From Actinomadura montaniterrae (GTDB lineage: Bacteria > Actinomycetota > Actinomycetes > Streptosporangiales > Streptosporangiaceae): a DNA stretch of 64,000 nucleotides. The position numbers were made by a program, and so were the translations under genes. Positions 24,282-32,428 of this stretch are shown in pieces (the stretch's first letter is position 1; every line of letters starts with the position of its first letter). The stretch covers positions 1,724 to 65,723 of the forward strand of contig NZ_WBMR01000006.1 of assembly GCF_008923365.1 (NCBI RefSeq), read 5' to 3'. The notes under the pieces were generated by a model that saw only the letters and a list, made by a program, of their open reading frames with translations, was not told where the DNA came from and made no database searches.

Positions 24282-25394
24282 TCAGGTGTGGAAGGTATCG
24301 GTGGCCTGGGCGCGGATCAGGTCCTCGTCGACCTCGTGCCCCAGGCCGGGCGAGGTGGGGACGGGGACCATGCCGTCCTTCGCGCGGATGGGCGGCGTCA
24401 CGATGTCGTGCGCGTAGTACTTGTCGGAGCCGGACACGTCGCTCGGCAGGTCGAAGCCCGGCAGGGACGCGATCGCGACGTTCGCGGCGCGGCCGACGCC
24501 GAACTCGTGCATGCCGCCGCACCACACCTTCCAGCCCGCCGCCACGGCGCGGTCGTGCGCGGTGCGGGCCGCCGTGAGGCCGCCCATCCGCGACACCTTG
24601 ACGTTCAGGATGGACCCGGCGCCGAGCGCGATCGCCGTGTCGAGCTGGTCGAGGTCGTCCACCGACTCGTCCAGGCAGACGGGCGTGCCGATCGTGGCGG
24701 CGAGCCGGGCGTGCGCGGCGAGGGCGCCCGGCGCGAACGGCTGCTCGATGAGCAGCAGGCCGAGGTCGTCCAGCTCGCGCATGGTCGCGAGCGCTTCGAG
24801 CGTCTCTGGGTAGACGCCGTTGGCGTCGACCTGCACGGCGAGGTCCGGATGGGCCTCCCGGACGGCGCGGGTCGGCGCGACGTCCCAGCCGGGCGCGATC
24901 TTCAGCTTGATGCGCCGGTAGCCGTCCGCGACGTGCCGCTCCACCTGCGCGAGCAGGTCGTCGACGGTCGGCTCGATGCCGAGGCTGACGCCGGCGGCGA
25001 TGCGCTGCCGGGTGCCGCCGAGCGCGGTGGCGAGCGGGGTGCCGGACGCGCGCGTCCACAGGTCCCAGCAGGCGATGTCGAGCCCGGCCTTGGCGAAGTG
25101 GTGGCCGCGGATCCGCGCCCAGGCGCGGCCCGCCTCGGACGGGTGGTCCCATCCGGTGCCGACGAGCGCGGGCGCGAGGTAGCGGCGCAGCATCACCCAG
25201 CAGGTGTCGACGGTCTCGGGGCAGTAGTACGGGTCGCTCGGCGAGGCGATCTCGCCCCAGCCGGACGCGCCGCCCGCGTCGGTCACACGGACGACGATGT
25301 GCTCCAGGTGCGACTTGCGGTGCGAGCTGGTCTGGAAGGTGTGGACGAGCGGCAAGCTCAGCCGGAACGCCTCGACGGCGGCGACGGCGGGCAT
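24282..25394 (-). CDS. N-succinylamino-acid racemase / o-succinylbenzoate synthase family
   Basis: Enolase-superfamily enzyme of 370 residues in the NSAR/OSBS family. Catalytic residues are clear: K163-x-K165 in RIKLKIAPGW, metal ligands D190 (VDAN), E217 (IEQP) and D242 (LDES), and K266 in NVKVSRMGG. The C-terminal WCGGMHEFGVGRAANVAIASLP and PVPTSPGLG blocks match actinomycete NSAR proteins. The neighbouring GNAT gene (overlapping stop/start, TGATG) and the M20 peptidase across the promoter indicate the N-succinyl racemase role rather than menaquinone synthesis, since no men genes are present here. It would epimerise N-succinyl-D-amino acids to the L form. Dipeptide epimerase is less likely given the motif fit. 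Confidence 0.88.
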   Translation of the reverse strand: MPAVAAVEAFRLSLPLVHTFQTSSHRKSHLEHIVVRVTDAGGASGWGEIASPSDPYYCPETVDTCWVMLRRYLAPALVGTGWDHPSEAGRAWARIRGHHFAKAGLDIACWDLWTRASGTPLATALGGTRQRIAAGVSLGIEPTVDDLLAQVERHVADGYRRIKLKIAPGWDVAPTRAVREAHPDLAVQVDANGVYPETLEALATMRELDDLGLLLIEQPFAPGALAAHARLAATIGTPVCLDESVDDLDQLDTAIALGAGSILNVKVSRMGGLTAARTAHDRAVAAGWKVWCGGMHEFGVGRAANVAIASLPGFDLPSDVSGSDKYYAHDIVTPPIRAKDGMVPVPTSPGLGHEVDEDLIRAQATDTFHT

Positions 25395-26206
25395 CAGTGC
25401 TTCTCCTGCGGGTCGGGGACGAACCGGTAGACGGCGGTGTCGCGGGCGGCGGAGACCTCGCACGACACCGCGGCGTAGCCGTCGGCGACGAGGCGGCCCA
25501 TCGTGCCGGCGACCCGTTCGCGGAGCGCGACGGAGGCGTCCCGGTCGGCGGCGACGTGCGCCTCCCAGTCGCTGGGCAGGCCGAACAGGACGGCGTCGCC
25601 GTCGCGGGCGGTCTCGCCCCAGGCGACGGGCGGCGGCTTCGGCGCCCGGTCGCGGCCGGCGGGGAGGGGGGCGGTCAGGTCCCATTCGACGATGAGCCGG
25701 TCGGTGCGCATGCCGCGGTCCCGGCCGACGTCCTCGACGCCGAGCAGGTTCGGCTCGAACCAGCGCGCGGCGGCGCCGAGGACGTCGAGGTTGAAGTGCG
25801 CGTTGCGGGTGCGGACCGGGTCGAACGACCAGCGCATCGCGGTGACGCCGGTGGCGAGCACCTGCTCGCGCTGACCGAGCTTGAGGGCGCGGCCGACGCC
25901 GCGGCCCTGCTGGTCGTCGCGGACGGCGGCCATCTGCGAGTAGTGGTAGACGCGGCCGGCGGGGTCGACGCCGCCGAAGCCGTAGGCGAACCCGACGAGC
26001 TCGCCGCCGTCGAACGCGCCGACGACCGAGCCGCCGTTGTGCGCGAGGGAGATGAGCAGGCGGGGGCTGACCGCGGGGTCGGTCTCGCCGAGCCGGAAGA
26101 CCTCGCGGTAGAGGGCGACCGCGGCGCGCATCTCCGCGGGCCCGGACAGGGGCCGCACGTGTACGGCCGGGGATCTCACAGGCATCGCATCGCTATCCGT
26201 CAGCAC
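25394..26206 (-). CDS. GNAT-family acyltransferase, likely D-amino-acid N-succinyltransferase
   Basis: Cytoplasmic protein of 270 residues. The N-terminal half is a GNAT fold with the acyl-CoA loop DDQQGRGVGRALK, followed by the block MRWSFDPVRTRNAHFNLDVLGA, which marks the COG3375-type predicted acyltransferases. In characterised NSAR operons of other bacteria a GNAT enzyme of this kind succinylates D-amino acids with succinyl-CoA. That context, not a motif, is the basis for the substrate. The start is GTG 26206 with a weak site; ATG 26185 is an alternative. The gene is upstream of and translationally coupled to the racemase. Confidence 0.82.
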   Translation of the reverse strand: MLTDSDAMPVRSPAVHVRPLSGPAEMRAAVALYREVFRLGETDPAVSPRLLISLAHNGGSVVGAFDGGELVGFAYGFGGVDPAGRVYHYSQMAAVRDDQQGRGVGRALKLGQREQVLATGVTAMRWSFDPVRTRNAHFNLDVLGAAARWFEPNLLGVEDVGRDRGMRTDRLIVEWDLTAPLPAGRDRAPKPPPVAWGETARDGDAVLFGLPSDWEAHVAADRDASVALRERVAGTMGRLVADGYAAVSCEVSAARDTAVYRFVPDPQEKH

Positions 26207-26341
26207 ATGTCCTGACCTAGATATGTTGTAGATCTATGCCATCGTTGTAGCATCATGCCTTGTCAGCGTCAAATATCGCCAAGATCGTGACGGTTATACG
26301 ATTCGTATGTTCGTCAATGATCTTCCTGGACCTGGAGGGAC
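26207..26341. promoter_or_regulatory. Divergent control region of the racemase and M20 genes
   Basis: This 135-bp gap is strikingly AT-rich for the window. GTTGTAG occurs twice at 26225-26231 and 26244-26250, 19 bp apart on the same face, within similar flanks. A hyphenated palindrome ATACGA-T-TCGTAT lies at 26296-26308, about 34 bases before the M20 start. One element sits near each gene start, which fits a shared GntR- or LacI-type regulator. No such gene is adjacent. Confidence 0.5.
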
Positions 26342-27514
26342 ATGACCGCGCCCGAGCCCGCCGTACTCGACCCCGGCGACGCCGCCCGCATCACCGAGGC
26401 CGCCGCCGCCCTGCTGGACCCCGCCCGCGCGCGCCTGCGCGAGTACGCCCTCGCCGAGTCGCCCAGCGGCGACGCGGCGGCCCTCGCCCGCTGCGCCGGC
26501 CTGGTCGAGGCCGGGCAGGCCGCCGCGGGCGGGCGGGTGCGGCGGGTGCCGTCCCCGAGCGGCGACCACCTGGTCACCTCCTGGGGGCCGGACGGCCCCG
26601 GGCACCTCCTCGTCGTCGGCCACTACGACACCGTCTGGCCGGTCGGCCGCCTCGACGGCATGCCCTACACCGACGACGGCACGACCATCACCGGCCCCGG
26701 CGTCTTCGACATGAAGGGCGGCCTCGTCGCGCTGGTGACGGCCTTCCAGGCGCTCGACGCCGCCGGGATCGCCGTGCCCGCGCCCGTCCGCGCGGTCGTC
26801 GTCGCCGACGAGGAGGTCGGCAGCCCCACCGGCCGCGACCTGGTCGAAGCCGAGATGGAGGGCGCCGCGGCGGTCATCGGGCTGGAGTCGCCGCACCCCG
26901 ACGGCGCGCTGAAGTCCGCGCGGCGCGGCAGCACCCGCGTCGCGCTGCGCGTCCGGGGACGCGAGGCGCACGCCGCCCTCGACCCGGGCCGCGGCGTGTC
27001 CGCGATCGACGAGCTGCTCGACCAGCTCGCCGCCGTCCGCGCCGCCGTCCCGGACGACGGCACGACCCTGTGCAACATCGGCCGGATCGAGGGCGGCCGC
27101 CGCGCCAACGTGATCGCGGGGGACGCTTGGGCGGAGATCGGCCTCCGCTTTACCGACGCCGGAGCCGAGCGCCGGATGCTGGACGCGCTGCGCGGCGCCC
27201 GCCCGCTCCGGGACGGCGCGCGGGTCGAGACGGAGGTGCTGACGTCCCGGCCCACCTGGCAGGAGGACCCGGCCAACCCGCTGCTGGCGCACCTGGCGCG
27301 GGTGGGCGCCGCGCTCGGCCAGACCGTCCGGGGCCGTCCGGCGGCGGGCGCGGGCGACGCGAACCTGCCCGGCTCGCGCGGCCTGCCGACCCTCGACGGC
27401 CTCGGCCCGCGCGGGCGCGGCGCGCACGCCGCCGACGAGCACATCCAGGCCGCCGACCTGTCCCGCTGCGCCGCGCTCCTCGCCGCCCTCTTCGCCGTCC
27501 CGTACCGGCCCTGA
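26342..27514 (+). CDS. M20-family metallopeptidase, likely N-succinyl-L-amino-acid desuccinylase
   Basis: Di-zinc hydrolase of the ArgE/DapE/carboxypeptidase G2 group, 390 residues. VGHYDTVWP holds metal ligand H94 and D96, D123 is in GPGVFDMKGG, the catalytic pair E157-E158 is in ADEEVGS, and E182 in GLESPH is a further ligand. A dimerisation domain lies between about residues 190 and 300, and the C-terminal His is in GAHAADEHI. CPG2-like members cleave N-acyl amino acids. Divergent from the racemase and GNAT pair, it supplies the third step expected of the succinyl route, freeing L-amino acid and succinate. GGAGGG precedes ATG 26342. Confidence 0.87.
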   Translation: MTAPEPAVLDPGDAARITEAAAALLDPARARLREYALAESPSGDAAALARCAGLVEAGQAAAGGRVRRVPSPSGDHLVTSWGPDGPGHLLVVGHYDTVWPVGRLDGMPYTDDGTTITGPGVFDMKGGLVALVTAFQALDAAGIAVPAPVRAVVVADEEVGSPTGRDLVEAEMEGAAAVIGLESPHPDGALKSARRGSTRVALRVRGREAHAALDPGRGVSAIDELLDQLAAVRAAVPDDGTTLCNIGRIEGGRRANVIAGDAWAEIGLRFTDAGAERRMLDALRGARPLRDGARVETEVLTSRPTWQEDPANPLLAHLARVGAALGQTVRGRPAAGAGDANLPGSRGLPTLDGLGPRGRGAHAADEHIQAADLSRCAALLAALFAVPYRP

Positions 27515-27574
27515 CCCCCGAACCGCCCGAAACCGGGTCGACGGGACAAGGGCGGGGCGAGCAGAATCACCGGC

Positions 27575-30367
27575 GTGAAGGTTCGGCTCGCGGGCGGCGT
27601 GGTGGCGGCGGACCTGGCCGTGTGGACGGCCCGGCCGTCCGGCCCGGAGCGGGTCACCGGCGGCTCGTCGGCGCAGCCCGGCGCGGCCGTCGCGCTGGGC
27701 CCCGCCGATGCCGCCGATGAGGACGTCCGGAGCGCGCTCGCGGAGCTGTCCGCGCTGGTCGAGGCGGGCGGGGTGGCCGCCGCCGGCGCGGGCGTCGACC
27801 TCGGCGCCGGGTTCCGCTCCGCCCGGCTGGACGGGGCGCGCGGCGACCAGCGCGACGCGGTCCTCGCCGCGCTGCGGGCGCTCGGCCTGGAGAACGCGAA
27901 CCGGCTCGGGGACCGGGCCGGGTTCCTCGTCGCGCTGTTCGGCCCGGCGGTCACCAAGCGGGTCGGCGCGGCGGCGGCGAAGGCGGCCGCCGCCGGCCGG
28001 TGGGCCGCGCTGCACCTGGCGTCCGCTGCGAGCGACGTCCTCGGGCCCGAGCAGCTGGAGTGCGTCCTCGCCCTGGAGGGCCCCGACGACGCCGTCCCCG
28101 GGGCGCCGTCCGTGCTCGCCGGATACCTGCGGCAGGTGTTCGACGGGGTGCCGCGCCCGCGCAGGCTCGACCTGCTCCTCGACCTGTGGGCGCTGGTGCT
28201 CGCCGACCGCGACCGGTCCGGCGCCCGCGCCCGCCGCATGGCCACGCAGGGCCGCCGCGACCGGCTCGCCGACCTGCGCGAACGCCGCTCCCGCTGCGAG
28301 GACGAGCTGGTCGTCGGATGGCTGAGGGGCGGGCTCGGCCGCGAGCCCACGCTCGCCGACGCCGCGCGCTGGACCCCGCCCGACGGCTACTGGCGCGACC
28401 AGCTCGCCCGGACGTTCCACGACGCGATCGCCGCCACCGCCCTGCTGCGCACGGCAATCGCGGTCGCCGACCACGGCTACGAGGAGGGCCTGGCGCGCTC
28501 GGCCGCGCTTCTCGGCGCCGTCGTCCAGCAGTGCCCCGCGTGGGCCGGCGGGCGCGCCCGCAACGGCGGGCTGCCCGCGAGGCCCACCGTCCACGTGGGC
28601 GAGATCCACGGCAGGCTGTCGGCCGGCAAGCCGGTCGACGCCCGGCTGATCGGCTACGTGAAGCCGCGGCTGACGCGGGCGCGGGAGTTCGCCCTCCTCG
28701 TCATCGAGACCGTCGAGACGGTGATGGACGGGATGGTCGCGCACTGCGGCGACGTGCTGCGCGAGTGGGGCGCGGGCGACCTGCGCGACTGGCGTGCCGC
28801 CGCCGGGTACGGCCCGGTGCGGCCGCCCGAGCGATGGGACGGCATCCCGCCGTGGACCGGCCCGCTGCTCGGCGACCGCGAACCGCTGCGCGACCGCGAG
28901 GAGCTCCTCGGCGACCTGCTCTGGTACGTCGACCTGATCGACGCGCTCGCCCAGCTGCACGGGCACGACGCGGCGCGCTCGGTGGACGGCACCGGCGCCC
29001 CCTGGTTCGACCACGACCCGCCGCCCGCGGACCCCGAGCCGCTCACGCCGCGGCTCGACTCGGTGACGCTCGCCGTGTCCGGCGCCGCGCAGCTCGTCGC
29101 GCTCGGCGGCGTCCCGCCGAAGGGCGCGCGCGGCTGGACCGCGTTCACCGCGGGGCTGAGCACGGGGACGGCGATCGCCGAAGCGCTGACCGGGGAGTTC
29201 GCGGTGCCGCCCCCGGTCGCCGCCGCCGACGGTGCGGCGGTGCCCGGCGCGAAGGTCCGCGTGAAGGTGGCCCGCAGCGCACGCGACCTCGCCGGATGGT
29301 CGGACTACATGGGCAACTGCATCGCCGGGCCGGTGTACATCGAGGACGCCCGCGCGGGACGCGTCGCGCTGCTCGGCCTCTACGACGACAAGGGCGTGCT
29401 CGTCGTCAACGCGGAGGTGAGCCCGCTGCGGCCGCAGTCGCGCGGCTGGCGGGTGTCGGAGATCGCGGCGCGGTTCAACGGGGCGCCCGGCGAGGAGCTG
29501 GAGCGCGCGTTCCGCGCGTGGGTGGACGCGCTTCCCGGCACCAGGCCGCCCGAGGAGCCGGTGCCGGAGGAGCTCCCGCCCGCGCGGCCGGCGCGGCGGC
29601 GCGCGGCGCCGCGCCTGGTCGAGGACGTGGGCCCGGCCCTCGGCGACCTCGCCCGGACGGCGTGGGACGCGTCCGGCGCCGCGGCCCTGGAGGTGTTCGC
29701 CGCGGTCGCCGCGACCCCGCCGGACGCGGCGCTCACCCGGCTGCGCCGGCTCGGGTCCGCGCAGCTCACCGCGGCCGTCCGCCGCACGCTCGACACCAGG
29801 GCCGTCCCGCTCGTCCGGCTGTGGGACGCGACGGGGACGCGGCCGCTCGCCGAGGCGCTCGGCGGCCTCGACCCGGCGCTGCGCGACTGCTACGACCAGC
29901 TGCCCCTGCTGCTCGGCGAGCCGCCGCTACCGAAGACGCTGCGCAGGCTCGTCAAGCTGCCCGCGATCGCCGACCCGTACGCGCTCGACCTCGCCGGGCG
30001 GCGGGTCCGGGCGGCCCTCGGGCGGCTCGCCGTGCAGGACGACCCGGTCGTCGCCCGCGCGGTCGCGCACCGGACGACCGCGCCGCTGCTGTGCGCGCTC
30101 GCCGTCCTGGTCACCTGCGCCGCACCGGAGATCCCGCTCGCGACCGTCGTCCCGCCGCGCAAGATCCGCGTGCCCGGCTACCCCGCGACCACCCTCAAGG
30201 ACGAGGACGGACCGTGGCAGCGCGCGCTGCCCGACGCCGCCGAACTCGGCGCCGACACCGGGTCCTTCTGGGACGCGGCGGCCGGGCACGGGCTGCGCGT
30301 CCCCGCGTCCTGGCTCGGCGCGGGCGGCTGGACGGCCCTGTGGGCCCGCGCCCACGCGCACCACTGA
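27575..30367 (+). CDS. Large uncharacterised protein with PcfJ-like segment
   Basis: Soluble 930-residue protein without signal peptide or membrane segment; not confidently recognised. Residues about 563-655 resemble the conserved core of PcfJ-like proteins: SARDLAGWSDYMGNCI with Cys at about 582, a short beta-rich stretch ending VLVVNAEVSP, then WRVSEIAARFNGAPGEE. The N-terminal 350 residues are helical and rich in Ala, Arg and Leu. The C-terminal 270 residues look like helical repeats and end in TLKDEDGPWQ and WARAHAHH. GTG 27575 has only a weak ribosome site. It appears monocistronic. The last 173 bases overlap the convergent MFS gene. PcfJ was named from a conjugative plasmid, but nothing else conjugative is nearby. 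Confidence 0.65.
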   Translation: MKVRLAGGVVAADLAVWTARPSGPERVTGGSSAQPGAAVALGPADAADEDVRSALAELSALVEAGGVAAAGAGVDLGAGFRSARLDGARGDQRDAVLAALRALGLENANRLGDRAGFLVALFGPAVTKRVGAAAAKAAAAGRWAALHLASAASDVLGPEQLECVLALEGPDDAVPGAPSVLAGYLRQVFDGVPRPRRLDLLLDLWALVLADRDRSGARARRMATQGRRDRLADLRERRSRCEDELVVGWLRGGLGREPTLADAARWTPPDGYWRDQLARTFHDAIAATALLRTAIAVADHGYEEGLARSAALLGAVVQQCPAWAGGRARNGGLPARPTVHVGEIHGRLSAGKPVDARLIGYVKPRLTRAREFALLVIETVETVMDGMVAHCGDVLREWGAGDLRDWRAAAGYGPVRPPERWDGIPPWTGPLLGDREPLRDREELLGDLLWYVDLIDALAQLHGHDAARSVDGTGAPWFDHDPPPADPEPLTPRLDSVTLAVSGAAQLVALGGVPPKGARGWTAFTAGLSTGTAIAEALTGEFAVPPPVAAADGAAVPGAKVRVKVARSARDLAGWSDYMGNCIAGPVYIEDARAGRVALLGLYDDKGVLVVNAEVSPLRPQSRGWRVSEIAARFNGAPGEELERAFRAWVDALPGTRPPEEPVPEELPPARPARRRAAPRLVEDVGPALGDLARTAWDASGAAALEVFAAVAATPPDAALTRLRRLGSAQLTAAVRRTLDTRAVPLVRLWDATGTRPLAEALGGLDPALRDCYDQLPLLLGEPPLPKTLRRLVKLPAIADPYALDLAGRRVRAALGRLAVQDDPVVARAVAHRTTAPLLCALAVLVTCAAPEIPLATVVPPRKIRVPGYPATTLKDEDGPWQRALPDAAELGADTGSFWDAAAGHGLRVPASWLGAGGWTALWARAHAHH

Positions 30368-31862
30368 CGGCCGCCTCGATGTCGGCCTTCGCGGCGCGCG
30401 GGCTCCAGCGTCCGGCGAGCGGGAGCATCAGCGCGAAGAACAGCAGCTGCGCGGCGATGCACACCCACCACCAGTGCTGCCACTGGTGCGGCGCGTCCGC
30501 CGCCGCCTGCTTGATGTCGGCGAGCTGGTGCATCAGGCCCGCCGACGGCGCGTGCCCGGACTGCTGCGCGGCCTTGGCCTCCGCGAGCTTCTCGGGGGCG
30601 CTGACCAGGGTGTTCGCGCTGCTCACCACGTACTGCAGCGCGAACACGGACCCGGCGACCGCGATCCGGGTCGTCCAGCCCCAGACGGCGAGGCCGTGCG
30701 CCATCAGCGCCGGGTTGCGCCGCTCGACCGTCTCGGTGAACGCGGCCATCCACGGCGCGTACGCGATGGCGAGGCCGACCGCGAGCAGGCTGACGATGGT
30801 CGCGAGCGCCGCGAAGCTCGTGTGCGGGTGGGTGGCGCGGGTCAGGAACACGTACGTCATGACCACCGCGAGGACGGTGCCGCCGGCCATGAACGGCTTG
30901 CGCACCCGCAGCCGGTCGGACACGAGCCCGACGACCACCAGCGCGATAGCGTCCATCGCCCAGTACCAGGTGTTGATGCCGTTGGCGCGGGACGTGGAGA
31001 ACCCGAACGTGGTGGTCAGGTAGATGGTGAAGAACCCGACCGCGGTGTAGTAGATGATCAGGAAGATCGAGATGCCGGCCGCCGGGGCCAGGATGTCGAA
31101 CTTGAGCATCTGCGCCCACGGCCGGCCCAGGTCGGCGCTCGCCTCGGCCTGCGCCGCGCGCGCCTCCACCTTCGCGCGGTCCTCGGCGCTGACCATGACC
31201 TGGCTGCGCAGGCCTGGGTTCAGCTCCCGCAGGCCGACGAGCGCGATCGCGAACACCGCGAGCCCGAAGGCGCCCATGATGTAGTACTGGCTGGCCCAGC
31301 TGTTGTCGAGCCGCTCCAGCGTCCGGTTCGCGACGAAGCTGACGATGAGGCTCGCGACGACCGGGCCGAGCGTCCAGAAGCCCATCGCGGACGCGCGGCC
31401 GAGCTGCGGCGAGAAGTCCCGGACCAGCGCGGGCGTGGCCACCAGGATCACGCCCTCGACCATCCCGATGACCGTGAGCAGGACGACGAACGCCCACTTG
31501 TTCGGCATCGAGGGGACGAGCAGCGTCAGCACGCCCGTGACGCCGAGCCCGTAGGCGACCAGGTTGGCGCGGCCCCACCTGTCGCAGAGCCCCGCGGCGA
31601 GCGCACCGAACGCGCCGACCAGGCCCCCGATGACCAGCGCGTTGACGTAGAAGAGGAACGACATCTCGAAGTGGGCGAGCACCAGCGGCGCCACGCCGCC
31701 GGTCACGTACTGCTCGCAGTACAGGACGATCGTGGCGAGGACGACCACCGCGAGGTACCACACGCGGGGTCCGGTTTCGGGGTAGTGGTCGAGGTCGCGC
31801 TTCCAGAGGCGGTCGATCGCGGCTCTGGGCTCGGGGGCGGCCGGGTGATCGAGGGTGGTCAT
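30195..31862 (-). CDS. MFS transporter (12-segment, metabolite:H+ symporter type)
   Basis: Major facilitator protein of 555 residues. Two sets of six helices are separated by a charged loop near residue 240 (SAEDRAKVEARAAQAEA). ALAAGLCDRWGRANLVAYGLG is motif A, and GLVSDRLRVRKPFMAGG is its repeat. A large loop near residue 430 precedes the last helix. The C-terminal 55 residues, Arg- and Pro-rich, are encoded antisense to the end of the preceding 930-residue gene and probably have no folded structure. GAGG precedes ATG 31862. It shares a divergent promoter and operator with the DUF35/thiolase pair, so it may import the acid that pathway degrades. Confidence 0.82.
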   Translation of the reverse strand: MTTLDHPAAPEPRAAIDRLWKRDLDHYPETGPRVWYLAVVVLATIVLYCEQYVTGGVAPLVLAHFEMSFLFYVNALVIGGLVGAFGALAAGLCDRWGRANLVAYGLGVTGVLTLLVPSMPNKWAFVVLLTVIGMVEGVILVATPALVRDFSPQLGRASAMGFWTLGPVVASLIVSFVANRTLERLDNSWASQYYIMGAFGLAVFAIALVGLRELNPGLRSQVMVSAEDRAKVEARAAQAEASADLGRPWAQMLKFDILAPAAGISIFLIIYYTAVGFFTIYLTTTFGFSTSRANGINTWYWAMDAIALVVVGLVSDRLRVRKPFMAGGTVLAVVMTYVFLTRATHPHTSFAALATIVSLLAVGLAIAYAPWMAAFTETVERRNPALMAHGLAVWGWTTRIAVAGSVFALQYVVSSANTLVSAPEKLAEAKAAQQSGHAPSAGLMHQLADIKQAAADAPHQWQHWWWVCIAAQLLFFALMLPLAGRWSPRAAKADIEAAVSGARGRGPTGPSSRPRRARTRGRAARARPPRPRRTRCRRRVRRRRAARAATVRPRP

Positions 31863-31956
31863 GGCACCTCTTTCCGGTTGTCCCGGCGGGGGGCTTTCGG
31901 GCCCGGTGGTTCTTGAAGCGAACTCTAGGTTCGGGTCCTTAAATTTTCCAGAGCTA

Positions 31957-31981
31957 AGTTCTAGAATCTCGATCTAGAACT
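31957..31981. promoter_or_regulatory. Operator-like motif, copy A (MFS / DUF35 promoter)
   Basis: CTAGAA-TCTCG-ATCTAG at 31961-31977 matches CTAGAA-N5-TTCTAG with one change. It lies inside a larger symmetric element with AGTTCTAGA at 31957-31965 and TCTAGAACT at 31973-31981. The centre is 28 bases before the DUF35 start and about 107 before the divergent MFS start. Similar motifs occur at 37006 and 52289. Confidence 0.65.
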
Positions 31982-31996
31982 ATTTCGAGGAGGGCG

Positions 31997-32428
31997 ATGT
32001 CCACCGCCTCCAGGCCCGCACCGTCCAAGGCCGTCCCGCGGCCGACTCCCGACACCCGGCCGTTCTGGGACGGCACCGCCGCCGGTGAGCTGCGCATCCA
32101 GCGCTGCGGCGGCTGCGGCCGGCACTTCTTCTACCCGCGTCCCGCGTGCCCGCACTGCGGCTCCGGCGACGTCGCCTGGGTGACCGCCACCGGGCGCGCC
32201 ACCCTGCACTCGTACGTGATCAACCATCGTCCGGCGCCCGGCTTCGAGGACGAGGCGCCCTACGTCATCGCCATCGTGGAACTCGAGGAGGGCGTCCGGA
32301 TGATGAGCAACCTCGTCGGCGTGCCCGCCGACCCCGGGCACCTGCCCCTCGACCTGCCGCTCCGCGTCGTCTTCGAGCCGCGCGGCGACGTGAGCCTCCC
32401 GCTCTTCACGCCCGCGGAGGCCCGGTGA
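31997..32428 (+). CDS. DUF35 OB-fold protein with zinc ribbon (ChsH2-like)
   Basis: Protein of 143 residues with an N-terminal rubredoxin-like zinc ribbon (CGGCGRHFFYPRPACPHCG, four Cys) and a C-terminal OB-fold (ATLHSYVINHRPAPGFEDEAPYVIAIVELEEG). DUF35 proteins of this type bind Ltp-like thiolases and acyl-CoA; in steroid side-chain degradation such a pair forms a retro-aldolase. The next gene is exactly such a thiolase, joined by a GTGA overlap, so the two products probably form one complex. CGAGGAGGG precedes ATG 31997. Confidence 0.9.
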   Translation: MSTASRPAPSKAVPRPTPDTRPFWDGTAAGELRIQRCGGCGRHFFYPRPACPHCGSGDVAWVTATGRATLHSYVINHRPAPGFEDEAPYVIAIVELEEGVRMMSNLVGVPADPGHLPLDLPLRVVFEPRGDVSLPLFTPAEAR

